Assembly: GCF_000968015.1 (NCBI RefSeq)
Contig: NZ_LACH01000005.1
Location: 1 to 64,000 of the forward strand
Direction of reading: 5' to 3'
From: Pseudomonas fluorescens
GTDB taxonomy: Bacteria > Pseudomonadota > Gammaproteobacteria > Pseudomonadales > Pseudomonadaceae
DNA length: 64,000 bases
Positions 46,842 to 58,317 of the stretch are shown piece after piece. The notes beneath the pieces are model-generated. The model was not told the origin of the DNA and made no database searches. It worked only from the letters and a program-made list of their open reading frames with translations. Each line of letters starts with the position of its first letter. Position 1 is the stretch's first letter. A program made the position numbers and the translations under genes.

Positions 46842-48452
46842 TCAACGCTTCTCCTGATTCCTCGGCCAGCTCAGGCTGAAACACGCCCCACCCAAACTCT
46901 TGCTCTTGCTGATCAACGCCCGGCCATCATGCCAATGGATGATTCGCCGCACGATGGACAACCCCAACCCATGCCCACCGGAGGCACGGGTGCGGCTGTC
47001 ATCGAGGCGCAGGAAGGGTGTGAAAATCTTCTCCCAGGCCGTTTCCGGTACGCCCGGCCCGTCATCCTCAACATCCACTCGACAGCGTTGCTGCCCGACC
47101 TGATAGCTGACGGTCACCCGTGATTGAGCGTGGCGCATGGCGTTGCTCACCAGGTTCTGCAACGCCCGGTGCAGGTAACGCGGCTCGGCCTCGACCCAAG
47201 CGTCGTCGTTGTCAGCGGCGGACAAACACAAACCGCGCTGCACCGTGACCTCGGCGCGTAACGGCGCCAGTTCTTCGATCACCTGACTGACCAACGCATC
47301 CAGATCGATCCGCTGAAAATTCAGCGCCGGTGCCCCCTGTTCCAGACGTGCGTAGGTGAGCATCTCGTCCACCAGCCGATCGAGATCCTCGATGTCGTGG
47401 TCCATGCCTTCACAGTATTTTTCCAGCGCCTGCGGCGTGGTGGCCGAGCCGATCATTTCCAGACCAAAACGCAACCGCGCCACTGGCGTGCGCAGTTCGT
47501 GAGACACGGCGCGCACCAGCTCACGCTGAATCGCCAACAGTTGCTGCAAGTGCTCGGCCATGCCGTTGAACGCCGAAGCCAGCCGTCCCACCGAATCCGC
47601 GCCGCGTGCCGGTACGCGGGTTTCCAGGCTGCCCTTGGCGATGCGCGTAGCGGCCGCTTCCAGGCCACGCAAGCGGCGCTCAAGTTGGCGCACCAACAAA
47701 TAGACGATCAAGCCGATCAGGCTCAAACCCAGGGCGGCGATCAGCACCAGCCACTCCGGCGGATAAGGATTCATCTGATACAACGGGCCGATTTCCAGCA
47801 CCCACGGCGTACCGACCATGCCGGCAAACACCCGGATCGAATCGCCGCCCTTGCCCAGCGCCATCACGGTGTCGCCCTCCGACACCCGGCGACTCTGGTC
47901 CTCGTCCATGTCCGCCTGTTCGATCGTCACCAGCCGCAAGTCGAAACCAAACCCTTTATCGCGCTTCAACTGCGCCAGGCGCTCGGGTTGCTCGGCCACC
48001 GGGTAGCGCACCAGTTCATCGGCCAGCAGGTAAATAGTCGCCCGTGCCAGTTGTTCGCTGATCTGCTGGACTTCGCCGGTCAGCACCAGCTGTTCCTTGT
48101 CGCTGACCAGTCGATACACCTTCGCTGCATGCGGACCGGTCTGTTCCACCAGCACCTGACCGCGCAGCACGCGGGTGCGCTGGGTGAGGTCGAGGTCGGT
48201 CTGGGCGAAGGTCTTCAGCGCCAACGGTATGCCCAGCAAACGCTCCCACACCAGCAAGGCACGGCGGCGCTCGGTTTCGCTCATCGGGTTCAGGTTGTCG
48301 GCCATCAGCGAGAACGTGCCGTGGGCGAGGCGTTCGCGGTATTGCTCGCCGCGCACCTGGTTAAGCAGGTGCAAGGCCAGCACGCCGAGTACCGCCACCA
48401 GAATCAGCGCCGCGCACATGCCGCCATAGATGCGCAGGAAGATAGAGTTCAC
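46842..48452 (-). CDS. Sensor histidine kinase (RstB-like)
   Basis: Inner-membrane kinase of 536 residues. TM1 is at about 7-28, the periplasmic domain is large (about 200 residues), TM2 is at about 238-258, HAMP follows, then HisKA with RAVSHELRTPVARLRFGLEM and HATPase with GGHGLGLSIVRRII. Overlaps the regulator by four bases. The pair sits upstream of nrdA, the PA1158-PA1157 position. The signal and regulon are unknown; RstBA-like domain order does not prove function. Confidence 0.88.
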   Translation of the reverse strand: MNSIFLRIYGGMCAALILVAVLGVLALHLLNQVRGEQYRERLAHGTFSLMADNLNPMSETERRRALLVWERLLGIPLALKTFAQTDLDLTQRTRVLRGQVLVEQTGPHAAKVYRLVSDKEQLVLTGEVQQISEQLARATIYLLADELVRYPVAEQPERLAQLKRDKGFGFDLRLVTIEQADMDEDQSRRVSEGDTVMALGKGGDSIRVFAGMVGTPWVLEIGPLYQMNPYPPEWLVLIAALGLSLIGLIVYLLVRQLERRLRGLEAAATRIAKGSLETRVPARGADSVGRLASAFNGMAEHLQQLLAIQRELVRAVSHELRTPVARLRFGLEMIGSATTPQALEKYCEGMDHDIEDLDRLVDEMLTYARLEQGAPALNFQRIDLDALVSQVIEELAPLRAEVTVQRGLCLSAADNDDAWVEAEPRYLHRALQNLVSNAMRHAQSRVTVSYQVGQQRCRVDVEDDGPGVPETAWEKIFTPFLRLDDSRTRASGGHGLGLSIVRRIIHWHDGRALISKSKSLGGACFSLSWPRNQEKR

Positions 48453-49162
48453 AGCGTGCAGGCTTCCGGAACGAACAGATAACCTTTGCTGCGGATGGTC
48501 TTGATCAGCCGCGGATGCTCCGGGTCATCGCCGATTTTCGGGCGAATGCGCGAGATGCGCACGTCGATGGAACGGTCCTGGCCGTCATAGCCAATGCCGC
48601 GCAATGCCGTGAAAATCTCTTCCCGGGACAGGATGCGTCCGGCGTTGGCGACCAGCAGCCAGAGCAGGTCGAACTCGGCGCTGGTCAGTTCGATGCCGTT
48701 GTCGTTCAGCCAGGCTTCGCGCAATGCGTTGTCGACCACCAAGGGTCCGAACTGCAGACGCCGTTGTTTTTCCGGCGCCACTTCAGGCGTTTCACTGCGT
48801 CGCAACAGGGCCTGGATGCGCGCCAGCAGCAAACGTGGGCGAACCGGTTTGCACACGTAGTCGTCGGCACCCAGGTCCAGGCCAAGAATCTGATCGGTGT
48901 CGTCGGTGCGGGCGGTAAGCATCAGGATCGGGCCGTCATACTTGTCGCGGACCTTGCGGCAGATGCTCAGTCCGTCTTCGCCCGGCAACATGAGGTCGAG
49001 GATCACCAGGTCCGGTTTCTCCTTAATGATCCGGGCCGCGGCCAAGGCGCCATTGCCCTCGATCGATACCCGCAGACCATTGGCTTCCAGGTAGTCGCGG
49101 GTCAGTTCGGCCAGACGCTGGTCGTCCTCCACAATCAATACCTGCCAGGCTTCTTGCTCCAC
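48449..49162 (-). CDS. OmpR-family response regulator (RstA-like)
   Basis: Regulator of 237 residues. The receiver has IVEDDQRLAEL, the phospho-acceptor Asp in VILDLMLPGEDG and Lys in DDYVCKPVR. The winged helix has LTSAEFDLLWLLVANAGRILS and IKTIRSKGYLF. GTG at 49162 is favoured (AGAGGT just upstream), as further upstream frame shows no family similarity. Overlaps the kinase gene (ATGA). Confidence 0.87.
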   Translation of the reverse strand: MEQEAWQVLIVEDDQRLAELTRDYLEANGLRVSIEGNGALAAARIIKEKPDLVILDLMLPGEDGLSICRKVRDKYDGPILMLTARTDDTDQILGLDLGADDYVCKPVRPRLLLARIQALLRRSETPEVAPEKQRRLQFGPLVVDNALREAWLNDNGIELTSAEFDLLWLLVANAGRILSREEIFTALRGIGYDGQDRSIDVRISRIRPKIGDDPEHPRLIKTIRSKGYLFVPEACTL

Positions 49163-49453
49163 GGTGACCTCTGCTTGCCAACAACACTTGATAAGGAAGG
49201 ATCCGCCCGTCTTTTTGTAATGATTGGGGAGGATAAGAATGCTTCTGCATTGGCCGATTGTATAAACGCCGCTCGCCAAGAACACAAGCCGGTAAATGCG
49301 TTCGGACAACCCGGAATTTTGTGATAGGGTTCGCGCCCTTAAAAATCCGAATGACTGTTTTCAATCGCTGAAAATCAGTGAAAAACGGTGCGCTCCAGCT
49401 AGGTCGCGGCCTACACGCTCGTTCCACGTTTCACACACAATTTACGCACAGGT

Positions 49454-49462
49454 TTATCCACA
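49454..49462 (+). promoter_or_regulatory. DnaA box upstream of nrdA
   Basis: TTATCCACA is the perfect DnaA box. DnaA controls nrdAB in E. coli. Confidence 0.7.
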
Positions 49463-49488
49463 GGTAGTACGTTGCAACACCCTCCAAA

Positions 49489-49535
49489 ACGCATTATCTT
49501 GTACCTCGGCGCGAAAAAAACCCTACATGTAGGGT
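49489..49535. promoter_or_regulatory. Two NrdR boxes upstream of nrdA
   Basis: ACGCATTATCTTGTAC (49489-49504) and ACCCTACATGTAGGGT (49520-49535) start exactly 31 bases apart, the three-turn spacing known for NrdR box pairs. They agree with the NrdR consensus at 11 and 12 of 16 positions. The second is the centre of a perfect 22-base palindrome (49517-49538). Confidence 0.75.
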
Positions 49536-49901
49536 TTTACGCCAAAAACCAAACACAAACCGGACACTGATTTCAAGCGCTTTTATTGCCTCTTTCCGGT
49601 TGAACCAAACGTATTTTCGAAAGACCAAACCGCGCGTGCGGATGGCTACTGTTTTTGAGCCGAAAACGGCGTTAACGGTACGGGTGTTGCAGTCAGTTAC
49701 TGTCACCCAAAAGGATCCCGGTTTCAGGTTCAAGGCCTGGGACCAAAGACTTCGGCATGGAAGCGGCGCCCCAATTGCCCCTTCCTGATCTGTCCCGAAG
49801 TTGGTATGCCCGGCCCCTCGCCGGTTGTAGTGCTTCAGGACGGAACGGTGGGCACCGTGATGGTGCCCAAACAAACATAGAGAATGTGGAGACAACCCCC
49901 C

Positions 49902-52796
<2,895 letters not shown>

Positions 52797-52832
52797 GCTG
52801 AGCCGGTAGGCGCCGCAAGGCGCTACCTGGAT

Positions 52833-52873
52833 AACCCCCGATCGGTCCTCTGGATTGTCGGGGGTTTTCTTTT
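52833..52873 (+). terminator. Terminator of nrdA
   Basis: Stem AACCCCCGA / TCGGGGGTT with a 16-base loop followed by TTCTTTT. A smaller hairpin (TAGGCGCC/GGCGCTA) precedes it. Confidence 0.85.
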
Positions 52874-52902
52874 GCCTCCAGGAAAGTGATGCCCGGGCTG
52901 AC

Positions 52903-53001
52903 GCCATCGCGAGCAGGCTCACTCCTACAGGAGACCGAGTTGGCTTGGAGGAATGCGATCAACTGTAGGAGTGAGCTTGCTCCGGGCGGCGTTCCGACGA
53001 T
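52903..53001. repeat. REPIN, mixed arm type
   Basis: Left arm CGCGAGCAGGCTCACTCCTA; right arm GTAGGAGTGAGCTTGCTC with the GGGCGGCGTTCCGACGA end. It lies in the 311-base gap between nrdA and flgE, which otherwise has only two terminators. Confidence 0.88.
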
Positions 53002-53052
53002 GAGGCCAGCACCGATAACCAAGATGTCTACGCCAGGGACAAATCCCGGCCA

Positions 53053-53080
53053 TAAAAAAGCCCCTCTTGCGAGGGGCTCT
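53053..53080 (-). terminator. Terminator of the flgBCDE operon
   Basis: Stem AGCCCCTC / GAGGGGCT with a short loop. Read on the minus strand it is followed by TTTTTT, 28 bases after the flgE stop. Confidence 0.9.
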
Positions 53081-53107
53081 TTGTGCAGCGTTTTCAGCCA
53101 ACCCGCA

Positions 53108-54433
53108 TCAGGTCATCTGAATGATGGTCTGCATGATGGTGCTCTGAGTCGAGATGGTCTTGGCGTTCGCCTGGTAGTTGCTCTGCGCCTTGATCAGGTC
53201 GACCAGTTCATTGGTCAGGTTGACGTTGGACTCTTCCAGGGAGTTGGAGTGGATCTCGCCCAAGGTACCGGTGTTCGGCGCATCGTAGCCCGGGATACCA
53301 GACGAGTAGGTTTCTTTCCAACTGGTGCCGCCTACAGGCTGCAAACCTTGTTCGTTGGTGAAGCTGGCGAGCGAGATCTGGCCGATGGGCTTGGTCTGGC
53401 TGTTGCTGAAGTTGGCCAGCATGATACCGCTGGTGTCGATGGTCAGGTTGGTGATCTGGCCGGTGGCGTAGCCGTTCTGCGAAGGGATCGAACGCGCGGT
53501 GTCAGCGTTGTACTGCGTGGTTTTGTCCATGGAGACCGTAACGACGCCGGAGGCAGCGCCGTTGGCTGTCCACACGCCATTGGTCACGGTACCCGGAACC
53601 CAGCCGGTGACCTTCAGGTCAGGGCTGGTTACCACGGATGGCGGAACGGTCGCTGGAACAACCGGCGTAGTGACCGAAGTCAGCTTGCCGGCGCTGTCGA
53701 AGTTCATGGTCGAAGCGACAGGCGGAGTAAGAGGATTGGTAGGGTCGCTGCCATCCGGGTTGCGACCCTCGATCAGGGTGTAGGTCTTCCAGGTGTTGTC
53801 AGCAGTCTTGACCATGTATTGATCCATGGTGTGCTTGTTACCCTGGGTATCGTAAATCGGGGTACTGAACTGCTTGGTGAAGGACGCTTCCTTGGACGGG
53901 TCAAACGGATTGGTCGTCTGGTTGATGATGGGAGCTGTGGAGTTCAGGTTGATCGTCGACGAAACCGTGGAGGTGTTTTTTGGCGCCAGGTTCGACGTAT
54001 CGATGCGCAGGTCAGTCAAAACACCATTGAGGATCTTGCCATTGGCATCCACGCCATAACCCTGCAAACGCGCAGAGCCATCGCTATTGGTGACGTAACC
54101 GTCCTTGTCGACCTTGAACGTACCGGAACGGGTGTAGGACATCGAACCGTTCTCGCTCAGCACGAAGAAGCCGGAACCGTTGATACCCATGTCCAGCACG
54201 TTGCCGGTGTTGTTGACGTCGCCCTGGGTGAACTGCTGGGAAACGTTGGCCAGGCGCACGCCGTTACCGATGGTTTTGCTGCCGGAACCCAGCTTGGTGG
54301 CCGAGTAAACGTCTTCGAATTCCGCACGGGACGATTTGAAACCGGTGGTCGCGACGTTGGCGATGTTGTTGCCGGTCACGTCCAGTTGTTTGTTGGCTGC
54401 ATAGAGACCGCTAAGGCCGATATTGAAAGACAT
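53108..54433 (-). CDS. flgE: Flagellar hook protein FlgE
   Basis: Hook subunit of 441 residues exported by the flagellar type III system. The N-terminal rod-type motif is NIGLSGLYAANKQLDVTGNN IANVATTGFKSS (about residues 4-34), with D0/D1 helices at both ends (ESNVNLTNELVDLIKAQ at the C-terminus). The central domains are Thr- and Ser-rich. Last gene of flgBCDE, 31 bases after flgD. Confidence 0.95.
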   Translation of the reverse strand: MSFNIGLSGLYAANKQLDVTGNNIANVATTGFKSSRAEFEDVYSATKLGSGSKTIGNGVRLANVSQQFTQGDVNNTGNVLDMGINGSGFFVLSENGSMSYTRSGTFKVDKDGYVTNSDGSARLQGYGVDANGKILNGVLTDLRIDTSNLAPKNTSTVSSTINLNSTAPIINQTTNPFDPSKEASFTKQFSTPIYDTQGNKHTMDQYMVKTADNTWKTYTLIEGRNPDGSDPTNPLTPPVASTMNFDSAGKLTSVTTPVVPATVPPSVVTSPDLKVTGWVPGTVTNGVWTANGAASGVVTVSMDKTTQYNADTARSIPSQNGYATGQITNLTIDTSGIMLANFSNSQTKPIGQISLASFTNEQGLQPVGGTSWKETYSSGIPGYDAPNTGTLGEIHSNSLEESNVNLTNELVDLIKAQSNYQANAKTISTQSTIMQTIIQMT

Positions 54434-54464
54434 ATTCCACTCCTTTGTGCCGTGTTAGTCGGCT

Positions 54465-55187
54465 CTACATACCAATAGTTTGTACTTTGGACAGGGCAAT
54501 GCTGCCCAGCCCGGCCAGGTTGAGCATCAACTCACCGCCGGTCTGGCTGATGGTCACGCTGTTGACGGTGGCCGGCAGGTACGTCACCAGCGAGGTCGCC
54601 TTGCCGTCGTAGGTCGCCGTAGCGCCGAAGGTATAGGTACCCGCCTTGGCCACTTCGCCGGCATCGTTTTTGCCGTCCCAGATGAAAGTGGAAGTACCGG
54701 CTTTCTGGGTGCCCAGGTCGATGGTGCGGACAACCTTGCCATCGGCATCGGTGACCTTGACCTTGACCGGGTCCACCGACGCCGGTACGGCGATGGTGCC
54801 GTTGAAACTCTTGGAGGTATCGACCACCGCCTTGTCACCCGGTGCAATAACCGAACGCCCGACCAGCGACGACGCCTGCAACGCCTGGGACGAGTTGTAA
54901 TTGCTCGCCAGGCCACTCACAGTGGTGTTGAGCGTGGTGATGCCTTCCAGGCTACTGAACTGGGCCAACTGGGCGACGAACGCGCCGTTGTCCTGCGGTT
55001 CCAGCGGGTTCTGGTTTTTCAGTTGCGTTACCAGCAACTGCAGGAACGCGTCCTTGCCCAAGGCCTTTTTGCCGGTGGCGCTGTTCGTCGCCGACGCCAG
55101 GCCGTCGGCACTGGTGCTGGTCTTGATCGAGGAGTTGGCCAGAATGTCCTTGAGGCTAATGCCACTCGTGGTATCGGTAACACTCAT
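54465..55187 (-). CDS. flgD: Flagellar hook capping protein FlgD
   Basis: Scaffold of 240 residues that caps the growing hook. The N-terminal DAFLQLLVTQLKNQNPLEPQDN (about 46-66) is the family signature. A FlgD Ig-like and tudor-like domain pair follows, with FIWDGKNDAGEVAKAGTY. Third gene of flgBCDE, 15 bases after flgC. Confidence 0.95.
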   Translation of the reverse strand: MSVTDTTSGISLKDILANSSIKTSTSADGLASATNSATGKKALGKDAFLQLLVTQLKNQNPLEPQDNGAFVAQLAQFSSLEGITTLNTTVSGLASNYNSSQALQASSLVGRSVIAPGDKAVVDTSKSFNGTIAVPASVDPVKVKVTDADGKVVRTIDLGTQKAGTSTFIWDGKNDAGEVAKAGTYTFGATATYDGKATSLVTYLPATVNSVTISQTGGELMLNLAGLGSIALSKVQTIGM

Positions 55188-55202
55188 CTGAGTCGCCCCT
55201 TA

Positions 55203-55646
55203 TCACTGACCGAGGGTCAGGACCTTCTGCATCATGGTTTTGGCGGTGTTCATCATTTCGGCGTTGGTCTGGAACGAACGGCTCGCGGAAATCATGTCAG
55301 CCATTTCTTCCACCACGTTGACGTTCGGGTAGTAGACGTAGCCCTTGGCGTCGGCCGCCGGATGGTTCGGCTCGTAGCGCGCTTCAAGGTTGCTCTGGTC
55401 CTCGACCACGCCCAGCACTTGCACGCCTTGACCGGCCGCATCCTGGTTCTGGAACAGCGAATCGCTGCCGCCGCTCTGGCCGCCCTGGAACATGGTGGCG
55501 AAAACCGGGTGCCGTGCACGGTAGGTCTGGTCGATGCTCGACGAGACGGTCTCGGCGTTGGCGATGTTACTGGCGACGGTGTTCAAGCGAGTGGTCTGGG
55601 CACTCATGCCGCTACCGGCAATGTTGAAAACACTGGATAGAGACAT
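55203..55646 (-). CDS. flgC: Flagellar basal-body rod protein FlgC
   Basis: Proximal rod protein of 147 residues. The N-terminal AGSGMSAQTTRLNTVASNIAN and the C-terminal ISASRSFQTNAEMMNTAKTM helices are typical of rod and hook proteins. YVYYPNVNVVEEMADMI is the FlgC-type motif. Second gene of the operon, 3 bases after flgB. Confidence 0.95.
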   Translation of the reverse strand: MSLSSVFNIAGSGMSAQTTRLNTVASNIANAETVSSSIDQTYRARHPVFATMFQGGQSGGSDSLFQNQDAAGQGVQVLGVVEDQSNLEARYEPNHPAADAKGYVYYPNVNVVEEMADMISASRSFQTNAEMMNTAKTMMQKVLTLGQ

Positions 55647-55649
55647 GAC

Positions 55650-56057
55650 TTACTCTCCACGAAGGGCTGACACCAGCCCTTTGAATTTGCTGTTGAGCAG
55701 GGTGAAGCTGGCCTGGAAGTTGATCGCGTTTTCCGCGTAGTTCGACTGTTCCAGCTGGGCGTCCACGGTGTTCTGGTCGATCGACGGTTGCATCGGCGTG
55801 CGATACAGCAGCGACTCGTCGCCATTGCCCAGGCCTTCGGCTTCGATATGACGGCTGTTGGTCTTGTTCAAAGCGAAAGTGCCGCTCCTGGTCTTCTCGT
55901 TCTGCTCGGCAAGCACTTTCGAGAAGTCCAGATCCCGAGCCTTGTAGTTCGGGGTGTCGGCGTTGGCGATATTGTTGGCCAGGACTTCGGCACGCTGAGC
56001 GCGGAAGCCCAGGGCTTGTTCGTGGATACCGAGCGCTTTATCGAAGCTGATGCTCAT
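55650..56057 (-). CDS. flgB: Flagellar basal-body rod protein FlgB
   Basis: Proximal rod protein of 135 residues. ALGFRAQRAEVLANNIANAD at the N-terminus is the shared rod motif, followed by TPNYKARDLDF. The start at 56057 is 44 bases after the sigma-54 element, so longer frames are excluded. First gene of flgBCDE. Confidence 0.94.
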   Translation of the reverse strand: MSISFDKALGIHEQALGFRAQRAEVLANNIANADTPNYKARDLDFSKVLAEQNEKTRSGTFALNKTNSRHIEAEGLGNGDESLLYRTPMQPSIDQNTVDAQLEQSNYAENAINFQASFTLLNSKFKGLVSALRGE

Positions 56058-56100
56058 GTCGGAAACCTTCGGGTGACCTGATTTTTCGTAACATGGACAT

Positions 56101-56116
56101 AGCAAGCGTCGTGCCA
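56101..56116 (-). promoter_or_regulatory. Sigma-54 promoter of flgBCDE
   Basis: TGGCACGACGCTTGCT is a near-perfect RpoN -24/-12 site, 44 bases before the flgB ATG. In Pseudomonas this operon is RpoN- and FleR-dependent. Confidence 0.88.
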
Positions 56117-56119
56117 ATT

Positions 56120-56146
56120 AAAAAAAGCCCGTAAACCGGGGCTTTG
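56120..56146. terminator. Hairpin upstream of the flgB promoter
   Basis: AAAGCCC / GGGCTTT stem with an eight-base loop; a T-run follows on the minus strand. It would insulate flgB from read-through. Confidence 0.65.
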
Positions 56147-56251
56147 CGGGCAGTGGCAAAGTGGCAATGCCAGAAAAGCGGCAACCGATTTCCGCCGCCT
56201 GCCGCTTTTCTGCCGCTTATCCCCCCTCCCGCAAGAACACCACCTCCCCCT

Positions 56252-56341
56252 TGTAGGAGTGAGCCTGCTCGCGATGGCGTCGTGTCAGTCGACATCAATG
56301 CAAACTGTCACACCGCCATCGCGAGCAGGCTCACTCCTACA
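56252..56341. repeat. REPIN
   Basis: Arms TGTAGGAGTGAGCCTGCTCG and complement with a spacer of about 42 bases, in the 371-base gap 56058-56428 between flgB and cheR. Hairpins and the flgB promoter fill the rest. Confidence 0.88.
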
Positions 56342-56379
56342 AGGGTTTTGTTGGTGGGATTGGAAAATCATCAGGCATA

Positions 56380-56413
56380 AAAAAACGGAAGCCCCTGAGG
56401 ACTCCCGTTTTTC
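56380..56413 (-). terminator. Terminator of cheV-cheR
   Basis: AACGGGAG / CTTCCGTT stem on the minus strand with a T-run after it, 16 bases beyond the cheR stop. Confidence 0.8.
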
Positions 56414-56428
56414 AATGACGCCAACGAA

Positions 56429-57256
56429 TCACTTCGCCTGGTAAATGATTCCCGGGCTGCACTGGACCATCTGGTAATGATCCGGCAAACCGTTCAGCGC
56501 CTCGGAAGCACCGAGGAACAGATAACCGCCTGGTTTCAACGTGCTGTGAATGCGCAACAGGATGTCCTTCTTCACCTCGGCGGAGAAGTAGATCAGCACG
56601 TTGCGGCAGAACACGATATCGAACTTGCCGAGGCTCGCGTAGCTGTCCAGCAGGTTGAACGAGCGAAACTCCACCCGGCTCTTGATCGGTGCCTTGATTG
56701 CCCAGCGCCCCGGCCCTTTCGGGTCGAAGTAACGTTGAAGGCGCTCGGGCGACAGGCCACGACCGATGGCCAGGCTGTCGTACTCGCCGGTCTTGCAGTT
56801 GGTCAGCATGGTGCCGGACAGGTCGGTGGCAACGATCTGCACCCCCATCTTCAACTGGCCCATGTTCACGCGCTCGAACTCATCGATCGACATCGACAGC
56901 GAATACGGTTCCTGCCCCGACGAACAGGCCGCCGACCAGATCCGCAGACGCTGGCCAGGGGCGGCCTTGATCGCCGCCGGCAGCACCTTGTTCTTCAAGA
57001 CTTCAAACGGATAGGTATCACGAAACCACAGGGTTTCGTTGGTGGTCATGGCATCCACCACCATCTCGCGCAAACCGCTGCGAGGCTGGGTCTGGATGCG
57101 CTGGACCAGCTCACCCAGGGACTTGATGCCTTGCTGTTCCATCAGTTTGTTGAGACGGCTCGAGACCAGGTACTGCTTGTTTTCACCGAGCAAAATGCCA
57201 CAGGCTTTTTCCAGGAAGACCCGGAACTGTTCAAAATCCAAATTACCCGTAGACAA
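56429..57256 (-). CDS. cheR: Chemotaxis protein methyltransferase CheR
   Basis: SAM-dependent enzyme of 275 residues that methylates glutamates of chemoreceptors. The N-terminal helical domain (about 1-75) is followed by the SAM-binding domain with IWSAACSSGQEPYS, ATDLS and FDIVFCRNVLIYF. It ends with LGASEALNG. Second gene of cheV-cheR, 46 bases after cheV. Confidence 0.95.
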   Translation of the reverse strand: MSTGNLDFEQFRVFLEKACGILLGENKQYLVSSRLNKLMEQQGIKSLGELVQRIQTQPRSGLREMVVDAMTTNETLWFRDTYPFEVLKNKVLPAAIKAAPGQRLRIWSAACSSGQEPYSLSMSIDEFERVNMGQLKMGVQIVATDLSGTMLTNCKTGEYDSLAIGRGLSPERLQRYFDPKGPGRWAIKAPIKSRVEFRSFNLLDSYASLGKFDIVFCRNVLIYFSAEVKKDILLRIHSTLKPGGYLFLGASEALNGLPDHYQMVQCSPGIIYQAK

Positions 57257-57302
57257 AGATGCCGCCTCTTAAATCGTATTGACCGCCAGGGGCAAAAGGC
57301 CC

Positions 57303-58235
57303 CTAGCTGATGTCTGCCGCTTTGATCCGGTTGACTACCCGGGATGCCAGGTCATCAGGACGGAATTTGGCAAGGAAGTCATCGGCACCGACCTTCTTGA
57401 CCATCGCCTGATTGAATACACCCGACAACGAAGTATGCAGGATGATGTGAAGCTTTTGCATGCGAGGGTCGTTGCGGATCTCGGCCGTGAGGGTGTACCC
57501 GTCCATCTCCGGCATCTCGATGTCGGAAATCATCATCAGGAACTCTTCTTCCGGCTTCTTGCCCTCGTCGACCAGCTTGCGCAGGTAATCCAGCGCTTGC
57601 CGACCGTCGTTCAACGCCACCACTTCGACACCGACCGTCTGCAGGCAACGGGTCACCTGCTTGCGCGCCACCGACGAGTCATCGACCGTCAGTACTCGCA
57701 AAGAGAGCGCCTTGTGCTGGGTTTCGACATCCACCACGCCAACGGAAATCGCTTCCGGTGTCGGCGCCACTTCTGCCAGCACCTTCTCGACGTCGATGAT
57801 TTCGACTAACTGATTGTCGACCCGGGTCACAGCCGTCAGGTAATGATCGCGTCCCGTGCCCTTGGGTGGCGGATGAATCTCCTCCCAATTCATGTTGACG
57901 ATGCGTTCCACCGACCGCACCAGGAACCCCTGGGTCTTGGTGTTGTACTCCGTGATGATCACGAAGGGATTGCTTTGATCTTTCAGCGCACCGGAACCGG
58001 TCGCCATGGCCAGATCAAGAATCGGAATGGTCGCCCCCCGAATATTTGCCACACCGCACACGACAGGACTGGATTTTGGCATCAGCGTCAGTTTGGGGCA
58101 TTGCAGCACCTCCCGAACCTTGAACACGTTGATCCCATACAGCTGTTGGCCGTCGAGACGGAACAACAACAGCTCAAGGCGATTTTGCCCTACCAGTTGC
58201 GTGCGCTGGTTTACCGAATCCATTACCCCAGCCAT
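57303..58235 (-). CDS. cheV: Chemotaxis coupling protein CheV
   Basis: Protein of 310 residues with a CheW-like domain (about 20-165) followed by a receiver (about 180-305). The receiver has VLTVDDSSVARK, the phospho-acceptor Asp in MISDIEMPEMDG, and Lys in DDFLAKFRP. It couples receptors to CheA. AGGAG precedes the ATG at 58235. It is divergent from flgA. Confidence 0.93.
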   Translation of the reverse strand: MAGVMDSVNQRTQLVGQNRLELLLFRLDGQQLYGINVFKVREVLQCPKLTLMPKSSPVVCGVANIRGATIPILDLAMATGSGALKDQSNPFVIITEYNTKTQGFLVRSVERIVNMNWEEIHPPPKGTGRDHYLTAVTRVDNQLVEIIDVEKVLAEVAPTPEAISVGVVDVETQHKALSLRVLTVDDSSVARKQVTRCLQTVGVEVVALNDGRQALDYLRKLVDEGKKPEEEFLMMISDIEMPEMDGYTLTAEIRNDPRMQKLHIILHTSLSGVFNQAMVKKVGADDFLAKFRPDDLASRVVNRIKAADIS

Positions 58236-58290
58236 GCACAGACTCCTACACCAACGCTTAAGTGTGTTGCGACGCGCATTCATCACTAAA

Positions 58291-58306
58291 CGGCACGGCG
58301 CTTGCT
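58291..58306 (+). promoter_or_regulatory. Sigma-54 promoter abutting flgA
   Basis: CGGCACGGCGCTTGCT matches TGGCACG-N4-TTGCT with one change. The expected start point falls at or within a base or two of the flgA ATG (58318), so the message would be leaderless or nearly so. Confidence 0.7.
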
Positions 58307-58317
58307 TTTTAACTCTT

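Larger units (their letters stand above)
49163..49901. other. 739-base region between regulator and nrdA
   Basis: No gene is supported. It carries the nrdA control region (DnaA box and two NrdR boxes, 49454-49535) and then a long leader of about 360 bases before nrdA without a recognised element. The part next to the regulator shows nothing recognisable. Confidence 0.6.

Noticed and set aside
58236..58317. FliA promoter for cheV
   Set aside because: TTAAA and GCCGTTTA are present on the minus strand but are two bases too close for the sigma-28 consensus, and they overlap the flgA RpoN site.
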